Below, piece after piece: positions 21,774-33,033 of a DNA stretch of 64,000 bases. The notes under the pieces are model-generated. The model was not told where the DNA came from. It did no database searches and worked only from the letters and a program-made list of their open reading frames with translations. The stretch lies in contig NW_024468535.1 of NCBI RefSeq assembly GCF_001632365.1, positions 355,150 to 419,149 of the forward strand, in the 5' to 3' direction. This DNA is from Laetiporus sulphureus 93-53. Lineage: Eukaryota; Basidiomycota; Agaricomycetes; Polyporales; Laetiporaceae. How positions within the stretch are numbered: position 1 is the first letter of the stretch; each line of letters begins with the position of its first letter. A program made the position numbers and the translations under genes.

Positions 21774-24169
21774 TTATTCCGGTGCTTTCTCGCCCTCCTC
21801 CATCCCTTTAACACGGTACTTCTTACGGAGGAAATCGAGAGCCGACTTGTCGTGCTGCTTTCGCATGAGCCCCCGCGCACGGACGTCGGAGTCATACTCC
21901 GTGCCAACGAGTTTCATGTTTATCAGAGCTGGATAGGAGGCTCTCCCGTCTTCACCGACCCAATCGAAGTCAATGAGCGTTGCCCTGACTTTAGTCTTGC
22001 CTTCGCCGTCGCCTTCAACAATCATAATATTTGTATCGCGGAGATCACCGAACACGAGCTTGAGATCATGCAAGATCTCTAAAGCTCCTTTGATGTCCTC
22101 GAATACGCTGTTTGGAAGGCTGTTTCGGGGATAGTCGCACATTCGCTTTCCATACACGCGCTCCATGACGACCATTTCTCGTCCACCGATCACGGGTACG
22201 CCGGTGTATAGCTTCGGCGCGTAGTTTTTGTCCGCCAGCATCCTATGCGCATCCTTGTTGTACGTGACTGGAAACTTGACCACCGTCTCCACCGCTGATG
22301 ATGATCCTTCGTGCGTGTAGTCGGCAAGGAAGAGCGGACGCATGTTCGGTTCATCTCGTTCCAATACAATTGCCCTGTTCTCTCGGCTTAGCTTCGATTT
22401 GAACTTCAACGCCGGCATCGGAAAGTTCGGGGAAGGAACGACGGATGGACGAGGTAAGTGCCACGTCTCGTTTTCAGGTGGGCCGTCGCCAGCGGTCGCT
22501 TTCTCGAGACGGTGAAATTCGATCCCAAGCTCGCGCGCACAGCCTTTCAGTGCCGAAACAATCAAGGCCAGCTTGGTGATCGTCTCGTCGTCGTCGTCAC
22601 CATCGTGAATCTCGAAATGAAGGATTTTGTCCACAAGGATCTTCTCCAGGCATACCGCTATGGAAACTTCGAGCACGGTGCCCGCGATGCCGAGAATAAT
22701 ATAGGGGAACTTGGTGTTTTTGAATTTCTCCTATTCGACCGCTACGTCAGCGAGCAAGAAACCCACAGAGAAGAATACCTGCGGACCTTGAGGCCGAATA
22801 AGCTTTTCGCATACCAGTAAGTGCCCTGAAGGGTCGGATTGCCGCCCACCCCATATTCATTCTTAAGCTCCAGGACGAGATAGTACTTCCAGACAGCATC
22901 CGCTAATTTCGTGCCCCTCGAAATCTTTCCCTTGTTCTTGCTATCATTCTCACCTTTGTTCTTCTTGCTCGAACTTCCTTTCTCTGTCTCCGATTCCTCT
23001 GCATCCTCGTTGACCTTCTGCTCCTCAAGGTCGTCCAATCCAAAAATACATTCACAAAATGGTCTCACTGCGGATGCCCACCGATCCCATTCCTTCTGAT
23101 AAAAGACGCGCGATTTGGTGAAATACCTCGCGGATGCGTTGAATAATTCGCTGTCGAGTCGGACGAATCCATCAGGTAATTCTCCTTCATTGACTTTCGG
23201 CATCCGAGCCTGCTTGATTTGCAAATCAAGCGTCTCGAATTGATGTTGCAAAGCAGCCAAGGCCGGATGATAGAGCGCCACAGGCAGGCCATATTGACCG
23301 TCATCTTTCAAAGCCCGGCCGTCGAATAAGAGTTTGTGCATCTTCGCAATGTCTGCGGGACTATTAACGGAGACGCTCCCGAGTTTTTCGACAGTCGAAA
23401 GGTATTCATTGCGACCTGAAATCAGATTAGAACTCCGTCAGTTGGACGATGATGCAGCGAGCTTACGCTGTATTGCAGGAAGCTCCGTAGGAAAATCTCT
23501 AGCCTCCTCGATTTCGGCAGTGGTTTGCACTGCAGCAACGGACGGGCTAGGTAATCCTGTGCTGATCGTTTTCTTGAAACCTGCACGATGACATCAGGGT
23601 GTTTGGTGAGAACGACAGTTCAATGTGACGTACGCTTGGTCAATGGTGATACCTCATCACGGCCCTCATCCATTTCTGCATCATCAACCAGATCCTTCCT
23701 CTTTCTCTTCGACGTCTGATTCTCTGCCTCTTTGTCGATCCGCGCCACAAGAAGGGGGAGCTTGGCACTACGCGGCATCGACAAGGCTTGAAGAGCGACA
23801 ATGGACGAATAGCGTTCTTCACCATCGAATGATATATTCTCGCAGAAAACCTCGAGATTGTGATTATTGTTATGAAGGAGCTCTTCGAGAGTTTGCCAGC
23901 TCCCACGGGAATGTGTAAGTGATTCTTTGGGCTATCGCAGGCATTAATTGCATGCAACAGGTGGAAATATGTTGGTGTTGACAAACCTTATATAAGGTGA
24001 CATATGAAGTTGAAACTTTCTGGTCTTTAGCGACCTCGTCAACAATATCGTCAATGGTTGCCTCTTCAGGATTGATGGATACCCGAAGGACATTTGGGTG
24101 GAGGAATGGGTCACTGCCATCTCTGAAGAAGTCAACAATGGCAACAGGTATATTCAAAGTTGTCGTCAT
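21774..24169 (-). CDS. Crinkler-type protein: CRN header, spacer and protein-kinase-like domain (copy 2)
   Basis: Five exons (23987-24169, 23634-23931, 23467-23580, 22787-23415, 21774-22730) sum to 2181 nt, exactly 726 aa. The header and second exon are the same as in copy 1. The spacer differs: LYHPALAALQHQFETLDLQI, then an acidic/lysine-rich low-complexity run (KGSSSKKNKGENDSKNKGK), then LADAVWKYYLVLELKNEYG. The kinase-like part has ETVVKFPVTYNKDAHRML, EMVVMERVYGKRM, the loop LVFGDLRDTNIMI (Phe where copy 1 and canonical kinases have His) and LIDFDWVGEDGRASYP. The altered loop may lower or abolish activity. The gene is otherwise open throughout. It is followed 3' by the unrecognised gene near 21 kb. 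Confidence 0.82.
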
Positions 24170-24192
24170 AACGAACAGCGAGTGGATAGTGA
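23534..24192. repeat. Duplicated Crinkler header segment, copy 2
   Basis: Near-identical partner of 19575-20230, offset by 3961-3962 bases. A single inserted base in intron 2 (near 23596) is the clearest difference I noticed. Confidence 0.9.
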
Positions 24193-24282
24193 TAGTGGGC
24201 CTCGAGTCGAGGTGCGACTTTGAATTGAACATCCGTTTGACGTATTTGTACATATTTGCAGGTATTTGCGTTTTCTGGTTGC

Positions 24283-24453
24283 CTATGCAGACATGAAAGC
24301 ATTTGCGACCGTTACTTAATGACACGAAATTGTAATTGACTGCCTTTTTGGGAATACATTTGCCTAATTAGGGCATAGTGTTGCATAGGTCACACTTTAG
24401 AACACATTTTCAGTGCATTTGCAGCGGGAATAAATGCCTTCATGCCTGCAGTG
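24283..24453. mobile_element. Short MITE related to 20347-20518, inverted
   Basis: The interior matches the reverse complement of the 20347 element (shared stretches around GTGTGACCTATGCAA and CAAAAAGGC). The right end GCCTGCAGTG and left end GCAGACATGAA are degenerate versions of the same terminal repeat. The left terminus has lost the CACC end, so the target duplication is not clear. It lies about 115 bases upstream of the second Crinkler-kinase. Confidence 0.8.
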
Positions 24454-24593
24454 TGAGGGGAAGATGTACTCGATCGATGATTCCGGTGAACTTGTGTCTC
24501 GGCTTGCTTCCACCACCAGAGTCTACCGTTGTCCTCTACTCTCGCCCTTTGCCTTCCATCATCATCCAATACTCTGTTCTTCCTTCGTCCAAA

Positions 24594-26602
24594 ATGCCTC
24601 TGTACTTCCTCATTGCGAAGTCCATCCAGCTCTGTCTGCTCGTCTACGTCGGACTCGCTGCGCTCTACACCACTCGTTGCATATTGTCAAGTCCTTATTC
24701 TCCGCTCTCAGCCCCTAATATTTCTCGGTTTCCCACCTCCTGGGCTCGGCACACAGCGCCTACCAGTCCATTTGCCAAATCATCCGGTCTACCAGCTTCT
24801 CAAGACCTCAACACTGTCCCGCTCCCAATTGACATCTCCGACGCGCTATGGCCTGCATCGCTTTCACCCTCCTCCTCCAACTTTCGCTTTTTCACGTCTG
24901 CACTTGTACAACGTCTCGGTCTTGCTTCGTCGGTCGCGGTGCGCGAGGAGACGCTACTCGCCAAGGCGTTTTCGGGCGCGCTGCACCCGACGCGCATCAT
25001 CCCGTTCTACTACCGGGCGAACGGGAAAGTGGACGATGGCGATGTGACGATCACGACGCTTGTCACTGCGAACCGGTTCAGGGTGTTCAGGCAGCTGGTG
25101 GAAAGGTACCAAGGTGAGTAGGCACACGCATATCTTGTGACGGAGAAGCGGAATTGTATCATTTTGCTGTATATATGCGCGTCGTCAGGCACGATTGAGC
25201 TGGAGTATGCCATTTTACTAGATATTCATGTGCAGTGCGGCTATGGATTGCTGGCCATGCAAAGCTAGTGGCTATATGCATCGCGTCTACGGCTGATACT
25301 CACCAACGCGATTTCACCGCCTATATGCGCATCTCTAGGGCCTATCTCCGTGACGATCCATATACCCTTCCCTGCACACGCCTCTTTGTCCACGTTGCCC
25401 GCCTCGCATCCATCCGTCACCGCTCTCCAGCACCTGCACACGCTCTACACCTCCTCGCCGCTCTTTGCTCAGTATGTTGACGTGCACCTCGCGCTCTCTC
25501 CCTTCGCTGCAGCCGCGCGCGGTCGCACAGAGAACGAAGGCGAAGGTGAGGGTGGGCGGCAGTTCAACGTATGGCGGAACGTCGCGCGGCTGTTCGCGCG
25601 CACGGAGTTCGTGATGATTCTCGACGTGGACTTTGCGGTGTGCACGGACTGGAGAGGTGCCGTGCGAGATGCGATCGTGCGTGCCGGTGTAGCGAACGTG
25701 TCCACTGCGCAGGATGAGGGCATAACGATGGACCTCGCAAGCGGGGAGCTCGTGCAGCGTCTGCGTGACGGCAACGCAGCACTTGTCGTCCCGGCGTTTG
25801 AATATGTGAACCTGGACGATGGTGTGGACCAGCGGAGCTTTCCGGCGGATAAGGAGGTAAGCGCTCCGCCTCCTCATGATAGACTCGTGCCTTGACGTGC
25901 GGGACGACTTGCAGAGCCTCTTGAAGCTCACACGGGCATCCCCGCCGGTCATCACCGCATTTCACGCGTCCTGGGCACCGGGACACAACAGCACGGACTA
26001 TCCGCGGTACGACGCGATCGCGCCGGGGAGCGGGGCGGTCTACCGTGCGAGTCAGTATCAGAGCGCGTACGAGCCATATGTTATCGTAAGCAAACGTGTG
26101 AGCTGGTGAGTACCTCCTGGGTTTCCGTGGTTTCATAAATGCTGAGGAGGTTTAGGTGCGACGAGCGTTTCACGGGGTATGGGGCGAATAAGGCGGCGTG
26201 CTTGTTCGAGATGTACCTGAGCGGAGTGTCGTTCTACGTCCTCGCGGATCACTTTTTGATTCATCAGAGTCATACGTATGAGGAAGAGGCGCGAAGAGAA
26301 GAGGTGCGTGATTACCACGAGCTCTTTGCACGACTAGGTGATGCTGACTCCTCCGGGTGATTGGTCAGAGAAAATACAACCGAAGGCTATACGCCGACTT
26401 CAAGGAGGAGGCGTGTTTGCGGTGAGCATGGTTACATCACGACTTAGTCGCACATGGCTAAATGGCATGCAGGTACATCGAGCGCTATGCCCGTGAGGGC
26501 ACATTGCATACTCCACGAGGATATAATGTCCAGGAGGAGTGCAAGAAGATCAAGAGCGTCGCGCGGATCGCTGGGCAGGCGAGTCCTGTTCCATCATGGT
26601 GA
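24594..26602 (+). CDS. Glycosyltransferase family 49 (LARGE/B4GAT1-like)
   Basis: A type II membrane glycosyltransferase, presumably Golgi. Animal relatives transfer glucuronic acid or xylose; the fungal substrate is unknown. Six exons (24594-25113, 25339-25856, 25915-26105, 26156-26303, 26369-26421, 26473-26602) sum to 1560 nt, exactly 519 aa. The N-terminal anchor is LIAKSIQLCLLVYVGLAAL. Family motifs in order are TLVTANRFRVFRQLVERYQ, PISVTIHIPFPA, RNVARLFARTEFVMILDVDF with the DxD metal motif, FHASWAPGHNSTDYPRYDAI, WCDERFTGYGANKAACLFEM and FYVLADHFLIHQSHTYEEEA. No defects are seen. The 225-base first intron is longer than the others here. Confidence 0.9.
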
Positions 26603-27293
26603 TATGGGATACTGACGCGAATTGTCGCGATGCGCCATAGCTCCTGGATCGGCGAACGTGAACCAGATTTCAATTTGTCCGTGTCTTCATGTGTCATCGT
26701 TTGTAGGTTTTTAACCAAGTCGTGTTGTTGGTATCGTCCATGTATGTGATTGATGCGAGCTTTGTATTCATTGAAATGCCTTCAAGGCTTCAATGCATGT
26801 ATTTGTTGGTTCACCGGCAGCAACTGATCAGCCAGCCACATGTAGCGGAAGTGGCGGAGATGGAATCTGAACCTTAAACTACTTGAGTAGCCTTGCCAAG
26901 TCTGCAGCCCTTTGCTTTCATCGTCGCTGTCGTGGCCTTCGACTCGGCTTACAATATTCCCAAAACATTCTTGCTATCGTATCGACCATCGGTTGTGCTG
27001 CTACAGTGCTTTTCGTTGGAGTAATTGACAGCGTCAGCGCTTGCTGATCTCTTACTTTAAATCGCTCGAAGCGGTACTACCTAAAGAAGCACTGAAAGAA
27101 GCCGTCGCAGGTCGAACTTGAAGGCATTTCAAGTCGCTACAGGTGGTCGATAGAGGGCGGGACGGAGGGCTGCGTCCGTGAGTCCTTGGTACATTTCATG
27201 TTGTAATTCCTGGCTCCTGGCCACTACAATCCCCAAACGCTACAAATGAAGAATTGTACAGTGGCTATTGAAACAAACATACACGGTCTATGG
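26603..27293. other. No gene seen
   Basis: Convergent 3' flank between the glycosyltransferase and paralogue C1. No supported open frame or repeat. Confidence 0.6.
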
Positions 27294-28887
27294 CTACACG
27301 CTACGCGCGAGGTTTCTGAAATCGTACTCAGGCTCTTGCTCCTCTTTTTTGGTTATAGGTGGAGGCAATGCCTCGAATTGCAGCTCCTCTAGGAATGTGT
27401 CGACGACGACTTTTGCCTTCACCAACGTCACCTCCTTGGCTATCTTACCGTCTCTCTCTACTCGCCGCAGGCCTAGTTCCGAAGGGCATAGGACTCTCGC
27501 GCCTGTCTTCGGTGTCTTCCCCCTCGTGGCGAACCCGTCTTCCATGGTTGCTTTATCGAAGGTCTGCCCAGCTTCGCCCACAGTCAAGAAGTAGTCGCTC
27601 CCGATAATGTCCTCGCCGATCATCGTGCGGAGCGTCAATGCGGTGCGCACGATAGTGCTAATGCAATCTGCGATTTGGTCCGATATGTGACCGTTGCCTC
27701 CCGCGACGATGAGGATGCAGGAGGCAAATGCGGCGAGGCCATTGCTGAAGGTGGCTATCCAGTCCCTGCCTCCTCGCGATTTCTGGGGAAGATACTTCCG
27801 CGTGAGGGCACGCCAACGGCCCGCCACACTCTGGCTCTCTGTAGCTCGTCGCTCAAAACGCATACTTGGAAGGAGGCGTGTGAGAAGGCTTACCCGACTG
27901 GACCATTTGACTGTAGACATCGGAAAATCCGTTCGTCTGCCAGTGCGAAAGGTCCCACTCCGCGACGATTCCCCGAATGACGAGCGTGATGGTCGATTGA
28001 AGCGCCATCTCTAACATGATCGTGTCTTCGTGGTGATCCTGGAACGTTAACAGGATCTCCGTCATCGCCTGCCCGACGACCGTCCTCGCCTGCGAGACTG
28101 CATGGTCATCCGGCTGCGTGGAGTAGTCGGAGCTGAAAGAGTTCGCCATCGCTTTGACAGCCTGGAAAATCTCGGCGTTCAGGGTTCTTAGGGTGCGGAC
28201 GACGTCGGTCTCGCATGTGGAATCGGCGGCAGTGAAGTAGGTATGTGCGGCCTGGAGCTCGAGTCGGCGGGTCTCAAGGAGCGCTTGCGTGGCATCGCGT
28301 TCCTGGAGATACGTCTCCTCTCTCCGCCGAGCCTGGGCAAGCTGCACAAGTGCAGGTCATTCCTCTGGTCGCTCGAAGCGTACAACGTTGCTTACCTCTT
28401 GCTTGAGCGACTCGATGGTTTGCTCCAACTCTTGCGCTCGTCGATTTGCCTCATCTTTCGAACGCTCGAGCTCCTGTTTCGCATCTTCCAGCTCGCGTTT
28501 GGCGCCTTCCACCTCCGCCTTGCTGATCTCGGCTTGTCCTTCTGCCTGTTCGGCCCGCTGCTTCTCTTGCTCCGCTTGGCTCTTGGCCTTATCCAGCTCA
28601 AGCGCGAGGCTCAATACCTTCATCCTCATTTTCTCGACATCCGACGGGTCCGACGCTGTGATCCTGCCTCGTCTCGTCTTCCGTTGACGAGGAACGCCAG
28701 GGAGGAAGCGTCTTGTCCCTTCAGCAAATAACCATCTTGTCTCGCCGACCACTGAGCCAACACGATACAGCGTATACAGCAGATAGAAGTACTGCTGGGC
28801 GAAGTACCAGCAGAACTGAACGAAGGAGAATATGATGCTGAAGAACGCGCACATGAGGCGTTGGGCGACGGCTTGGGTGAGAGCCAT
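27294..28887 (-). CDS. Array family member C1 (membrane plus coiled-coil N-terminus)
   Basis: Function unknown. Three exons (28396-28887, 27894-28341, 27294-27838) sum to 1485 nt, exactly 494 aa, so this copy serves as the model for the family. Exon 1 has a hydrophobic N-terminus (LMCAFFSIIFSFVQFCWYFA) followed by a long charged coiled coil (KSQAEQEKQRAEQAEGQAEI). Exon 2 is a helical domain with LLETRRLELQAAHTYF, DVVRTLRTLNAEIFQAVKAM and LEMALQSTITLVIRGIVAEW. Exon 3 carries SQSVAGRWRALTRKYLP, IVRTALTLRTMIGEDIIGSD, LCPSELGLRRVE and VTLVKAKVVVDTFLEEL. The paired helical pattern reminds me of a widespread uncharacterised agaricomycete family (LNAEIxQ motif), but I cannot name a domain. Confidence 0.72.
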
Positions 28888-30380
28888 GGTCGGCGATGTG
28901 GGGGAGGGCGAGGGGGCACAGTTATGAGTCCTGGTGCGTAGTGAGAAGGCCTGGGCAGTGAGTAGATATAGCGCTGCGGGCTACATGGCTAAATTCTGCG
29001 GGTGATGGGCTATTCTCGGCCTCGTTGGGCAGTGGCCTCGAGAATATCCTAATTTATCAGTCTTAAGCGATGCGCGCGCTAGCTGCATGCTTAGCGCATT
29101 TCAGGCATGCATCGATCATTCTGATATCGACGTTCATTCACGTGGCTTTTGCGATCTCCGCTCTTCCCTTTACGGTTCTGGTGCAGTAATGCCATTACTT
29201 GCTCACTGCTCGCATTGTCGTATGGATGCCGAAGTTTGACCATCATCTCTTCTCTAAGATTCATCGACAGCTGCTCGCGAACGCATAGGGATTCATCGTT
29301 GCCACTGATCCTGCGAAGCTCGTAACAGTCCTGCAGGCTCACAAGCGAGCGCACGTTGGAACCGCGAGCTGTGTGCGATGTGCGCCCCGTCACAATCTCC
29401 AGGCGAGCTGCATCGATAGCTTCTTTGAATTCAGGAAACGTTTTTCTGCATCGACGGTCATCATCGCCTTGCCGCCTTGAGGCGTGCACCCCATTCAGAT
29501 GCCCAAGCATGAGCGTACCTGCGTCCCAACGACGAGCATGACTTCATGCTGTTGCTGTGAATCATGGTGAGCTCGAGCATCATGGCTGTTTTCATATACG
29601 CGGTGACTGGTATAGGGTGTCGTCATGCATTAACGGACGATGTAGGCTCTCGTACAGCTGCGGCCTATCGGACAGCATTTGTGAATTGCGTCCGCGAACA
29701 TGGTGCGTGTGACGTCGTACCTGAGTGCTTCGGGGTATGACGGCAATCTTTCGTTCCGACTGCCGCGTAACATCGCCGCGTTGTGACGGTCACCGGGCTG
29801 GTATTTGCTTCGAATCGTACGGAAAAGGCGAGGTGATTTTTTGTTGGACGCAATCAAGAACACGTACTGCAGGTCGAGCCTGCGACAGATTAGATCGACA
29901 TGCACAGGACAAGTACTGTATTCTTCCCATTATTTTAGTGTTCGAATGAAAATCCGGGCATGCGAGAGCCTCTCGACATCGGGGTTTTTAAACCTACTAA
30001 TTAATATCTGGTGGTAGTGCGTGGTCAACACGGGCATCGTGTCTATAAGAGATCGATGCAGGCGAAAGTGGCATTGTCTGACAGAAGCAGCTCTTAGTGT
30101 TCTGCAGACCGGTCTCCGCGGGTGCGTCGTGAAGTCGTGCATATTTCAAAATGCTCATCTCTGCGCTTTGACATCGAAAGTTGCCCCGGGGCTGCAAGAA
30201 CTTACCGTAGCTGCAAGAACTTACCATTCTATACCGACTTTCATAACAATCCTTGCGTTTCACATGCGCTATATATCACGCTAATATCAGAATAGCAACA
30301 AGCATGGCCGATGCGTACATCGGTGGTATTTAAGGAGACGAGATTGTGATGAGGCCAATGAAGGGTATTGGTTCACATGA
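28888..30380. other. Long spacer, one unrecognised open frame
   Basis: A 139-codon ATG-initiated minus-strand frame at 29091-29510 (KTFPEFKEAIDAARLEIVTG) has no recognisable homology. A small tandem repeat of about 16 bases (CTGCAAGAACTTACC twice) occurs near 30190-30230. Nothing else is supported. Confidence 0.35.
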
Positions 30381-31947
30381 CTACTTCTTATCCGCACATC
30401 GCAAGATCTCCCGCAGTCCCAGCTCGTCTGCGAAATCCTCCAAGATTACTTTCGACCTCACCAAAGTCACTGCACGGATGTCCGCTGCACCAGAGTCACC
30501 CTTCTCGATGCGTCGCAAGCCGAGCTCCGATGGACAGAAGACGCGCACGCCTGTCTTGGGAGGTTTTCCTTTGACCGCGCAGCTATCCTCCATCGCGTTG
30601 GGTGAAAACTCGTCTCCCGGACGGCCGACCGTCACCTGATAGTTACTTCCAACGATGTCCTCTCCGATCATCTTCCGAAGCTGAGATGCCATACATGCGA
30701 TGACGACCAGGCTTTCTTTCACGGACTGTGGAATGCTCCCATTGCCACCTGCGGCCAAGAGTATGCTTGTGGAAAAGTATGAGAGATCATTTTCTATGAT
30801 CCCCTTCCACCGCTCTCTTTCGGGGGCGTGCTGACGCGCCAGTGCACGCCATCTGCCTGTTACTGTTTGGCACTCTATAGACCGAGCTCAGCACGATGTC
30901 GGTAGCGCTATAATTGATAGCTTACCAGCTCCGAGCATCTGATCATATACACTTGCGAACGCGCCATGCTTCCAGATGCTCATATCCCATGCTGATACGG
31001 CTCTCTCGATGAAGGCGACCATGGCAAATTGAAGAGCCATTTCCAGAACCACGGTGTCATTGCGGTGAGGGAAAGACAATAGGCACTGCATCATGGACGA
31101 GCCAATTAATGACTTGAGCGTCTTCCTTGTTTTTTCGTCCAAGGTAGGGCGCTTGGTCGCTCGAAATGCATCCGAAATTGTCCTAACTACCTGGAAGATC
31201 TCCGCATTTAGGTTGGAAACGAGGTGGACTACGTCTTGCTCGGAACATGCGTCAGCGCTGCTGAAATAGCTTTGCGCAGCTTCAAGTTCCAGCCTGCGCG
31301 TCTCCAGTAGCGCCTCCTTCTTAGCGCGCTCTTCCATCGCACCATCAAACTGACGACGCAATTGAGCAAGCTGTTGATGTCTGCATTAAATACAATCATT
31401 GCGCTCGAATTGAAAGTGTACTCGCCTCCTTCTTGAGTGCATCCCTTTCCCGCTGCAATTGACGTGCCTCTTCTTCATGATGCTTACGTCGTTCCTTTTC
31501 CTGATCCAGCGCATCTTGAAGCTCCTTTGCCAATGTCTGCTTGTCTCTGGCAAATTTGAAGCATCGTTCTGCTCTAAGCTTTTCTCGCTGCGTTTCTCTC
31601 ATAACTCGCGCCAGCTCCACTTTATAGTTCTCCTCCTGCTCCTTCGCATTCTTCTCGTTTAATGCCAGCCGTTCTTGCTGGTCTCGGGCCTGTTTGAGAT
31701 ATTCATCCGCTCTACGCTTCTCGGCGGCAGTTTCCCTCTGACTTCGTGCCAACGCGTGTTTCAAGCTGTCCACGTCCTCCTTCGCGTCCATTTCCGTACG
31801 TGTCAGTTGTGTTGACAGCCTGCTTACTTGATCCTCGAGTCCCCTATGCAATGCATCAGTTCGAACACGCACGGGCCTTGCGGAGCCATCAGTTGTGGTG
31901 ACTCTGGGGCCAGTAGGGTGTGCATTGAGATTAGGTTCCACGATCAT
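30381..31947 (-). CDS. Array family member C2 (soluble coiled-coil N-terminus)
   Basis: The first in-frame ATG is at 31947 (MIVEPNLNAHPTG). Exon 1 is almost wholly charged coiled coil (ETAAEKRRADEYLKQARDQ) and lacks the membrane segment of C1. Its donor reads GAG then GCGAGT, so the first intron may be GC-AG. Exon 2 carries LLETRRLELEAAQSYF and DVVHLVSNLNAEIFQVVRTI. Exon 3 carries LLAAGGNGSIPQ, LRKMIGEDIVGSNYQVTVG, FCPSELGLRRIEK and VTLVRSKVILEDFADELGL. All frames are open. Exon 1 is closely similar to exon 1 of C4, about 5.35 kb to the right. Confidence 0.68.
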
Positions 31948-33033
31948 GTTTAGTGTACGACGAAGATATGGACCAAAAGACACTATAGCACGGACTCGAA
32001 CGGTATTAACGCTTTCTTGCCTTCGAACGGGTGGGCGAACGAAGACAACTGCAAAGCGCCTGATACGTGCTATTTAAGTCGCCCGTGGCGGCCACATGAT
32101 CAAGATCATGATTCGACATCGTGTGGCAACGAGACGCTCGTTGAATGCGGTTCAATAACTTGGGCAGCGGAGCAATACAGACACCACACCCTAGACATAA
32201 TCAACTCATTTCTCAAAACCCAGTTTAGTAGGGTAAAGTTTCTTTCGCGACATTAAACCGAGAAAACGGTGTCACCAATGCGTTCATGTCTGGAGTGAGA
32301 AGAGGCTCAAGTTGAAGCTCGCTTGTAGATGATTATGTGAAGGCCAATCTTCAGCCATCGCATCTCGCTCGCAGCAACAGATTGGCAGTGAACTTCCTCC
32401 TAGAACCCCTCTGTATAGTGCATCGGCTGGAAGTGGTGGTCGTATGCTCGCTCACGCGTTGCGCGGGCATTGATCTCCCAAGAGAATTTGCAGCATCTGT
32501 ACGTCCTCCCACCTGAAGACTCTGTATCGTCTTCACCACAGTTGCGAAACTACAGGATAGAGACAGCGCGCTGTGATTCACGAAGCGTATGAGCGGACGC
32601 ACATAGTACTATAGTACTATTTTCGTTGGCGGAGCGGACGGCATGCTTGCAAGTGTGCAACGTGCGTGGCTGTTAAAGTATGACGTCCTTGGATGGTTGT
32701 CCATCGAAAACGAACGTCTGGACGCCAATGTGCCTTTTCGAGAACCTCAACTGACGATTCTTTCAGGCGCTCTGCCAGAATATCCACGCATGCGAATAAG
32801 TACATTGGATACCGCTGGAGACAGTATGCGAATCAGAAGGTGTACGTTTATCGAATGTGAATGGCAACTGACTTACGAGGGGAGCACTTCATGGGATCAC
32901 TTTGATAGAAATCCACGGCCTTAGCTGTAAATAAGTCATAGAAGTCGTGGAGCAGATAACATGTATTTCGACATATGAATCTCACCATCGAGGACAAAAT
33001 GAATCTTACAAGAAAGGCTCGGAGTTTGCTTTC
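31948..33033. other. Intergenic region of duplication unit X1
   Basis: Non-coding as far as I can see, yet alignable with 37297-38553 over several blocks. It includes a solitary terminal-repeat relic near 32275-32297 (GCGTTCATGTCTGGAGTG), resembling the CACCGC element ends. Confidence 0.5.

Noticed and set aside
24529..25047. Alternative plus-strand frame overlapping the GT49 start
   Set aside because: It is low-complexity Ser/Arg-rich and out of frame with the conserved exons.
25335..26136. Long minus-strand frames opposite the GT49 gene
   Set aside because: They are antisense to exons whose total length is exactly in frame and whose motifs match the family.
32275..32297. Solitary element terminus as a full MITE
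   Set aside because: Only one end resembles the CACCGC repeat; no matching second end or target duplication was found.
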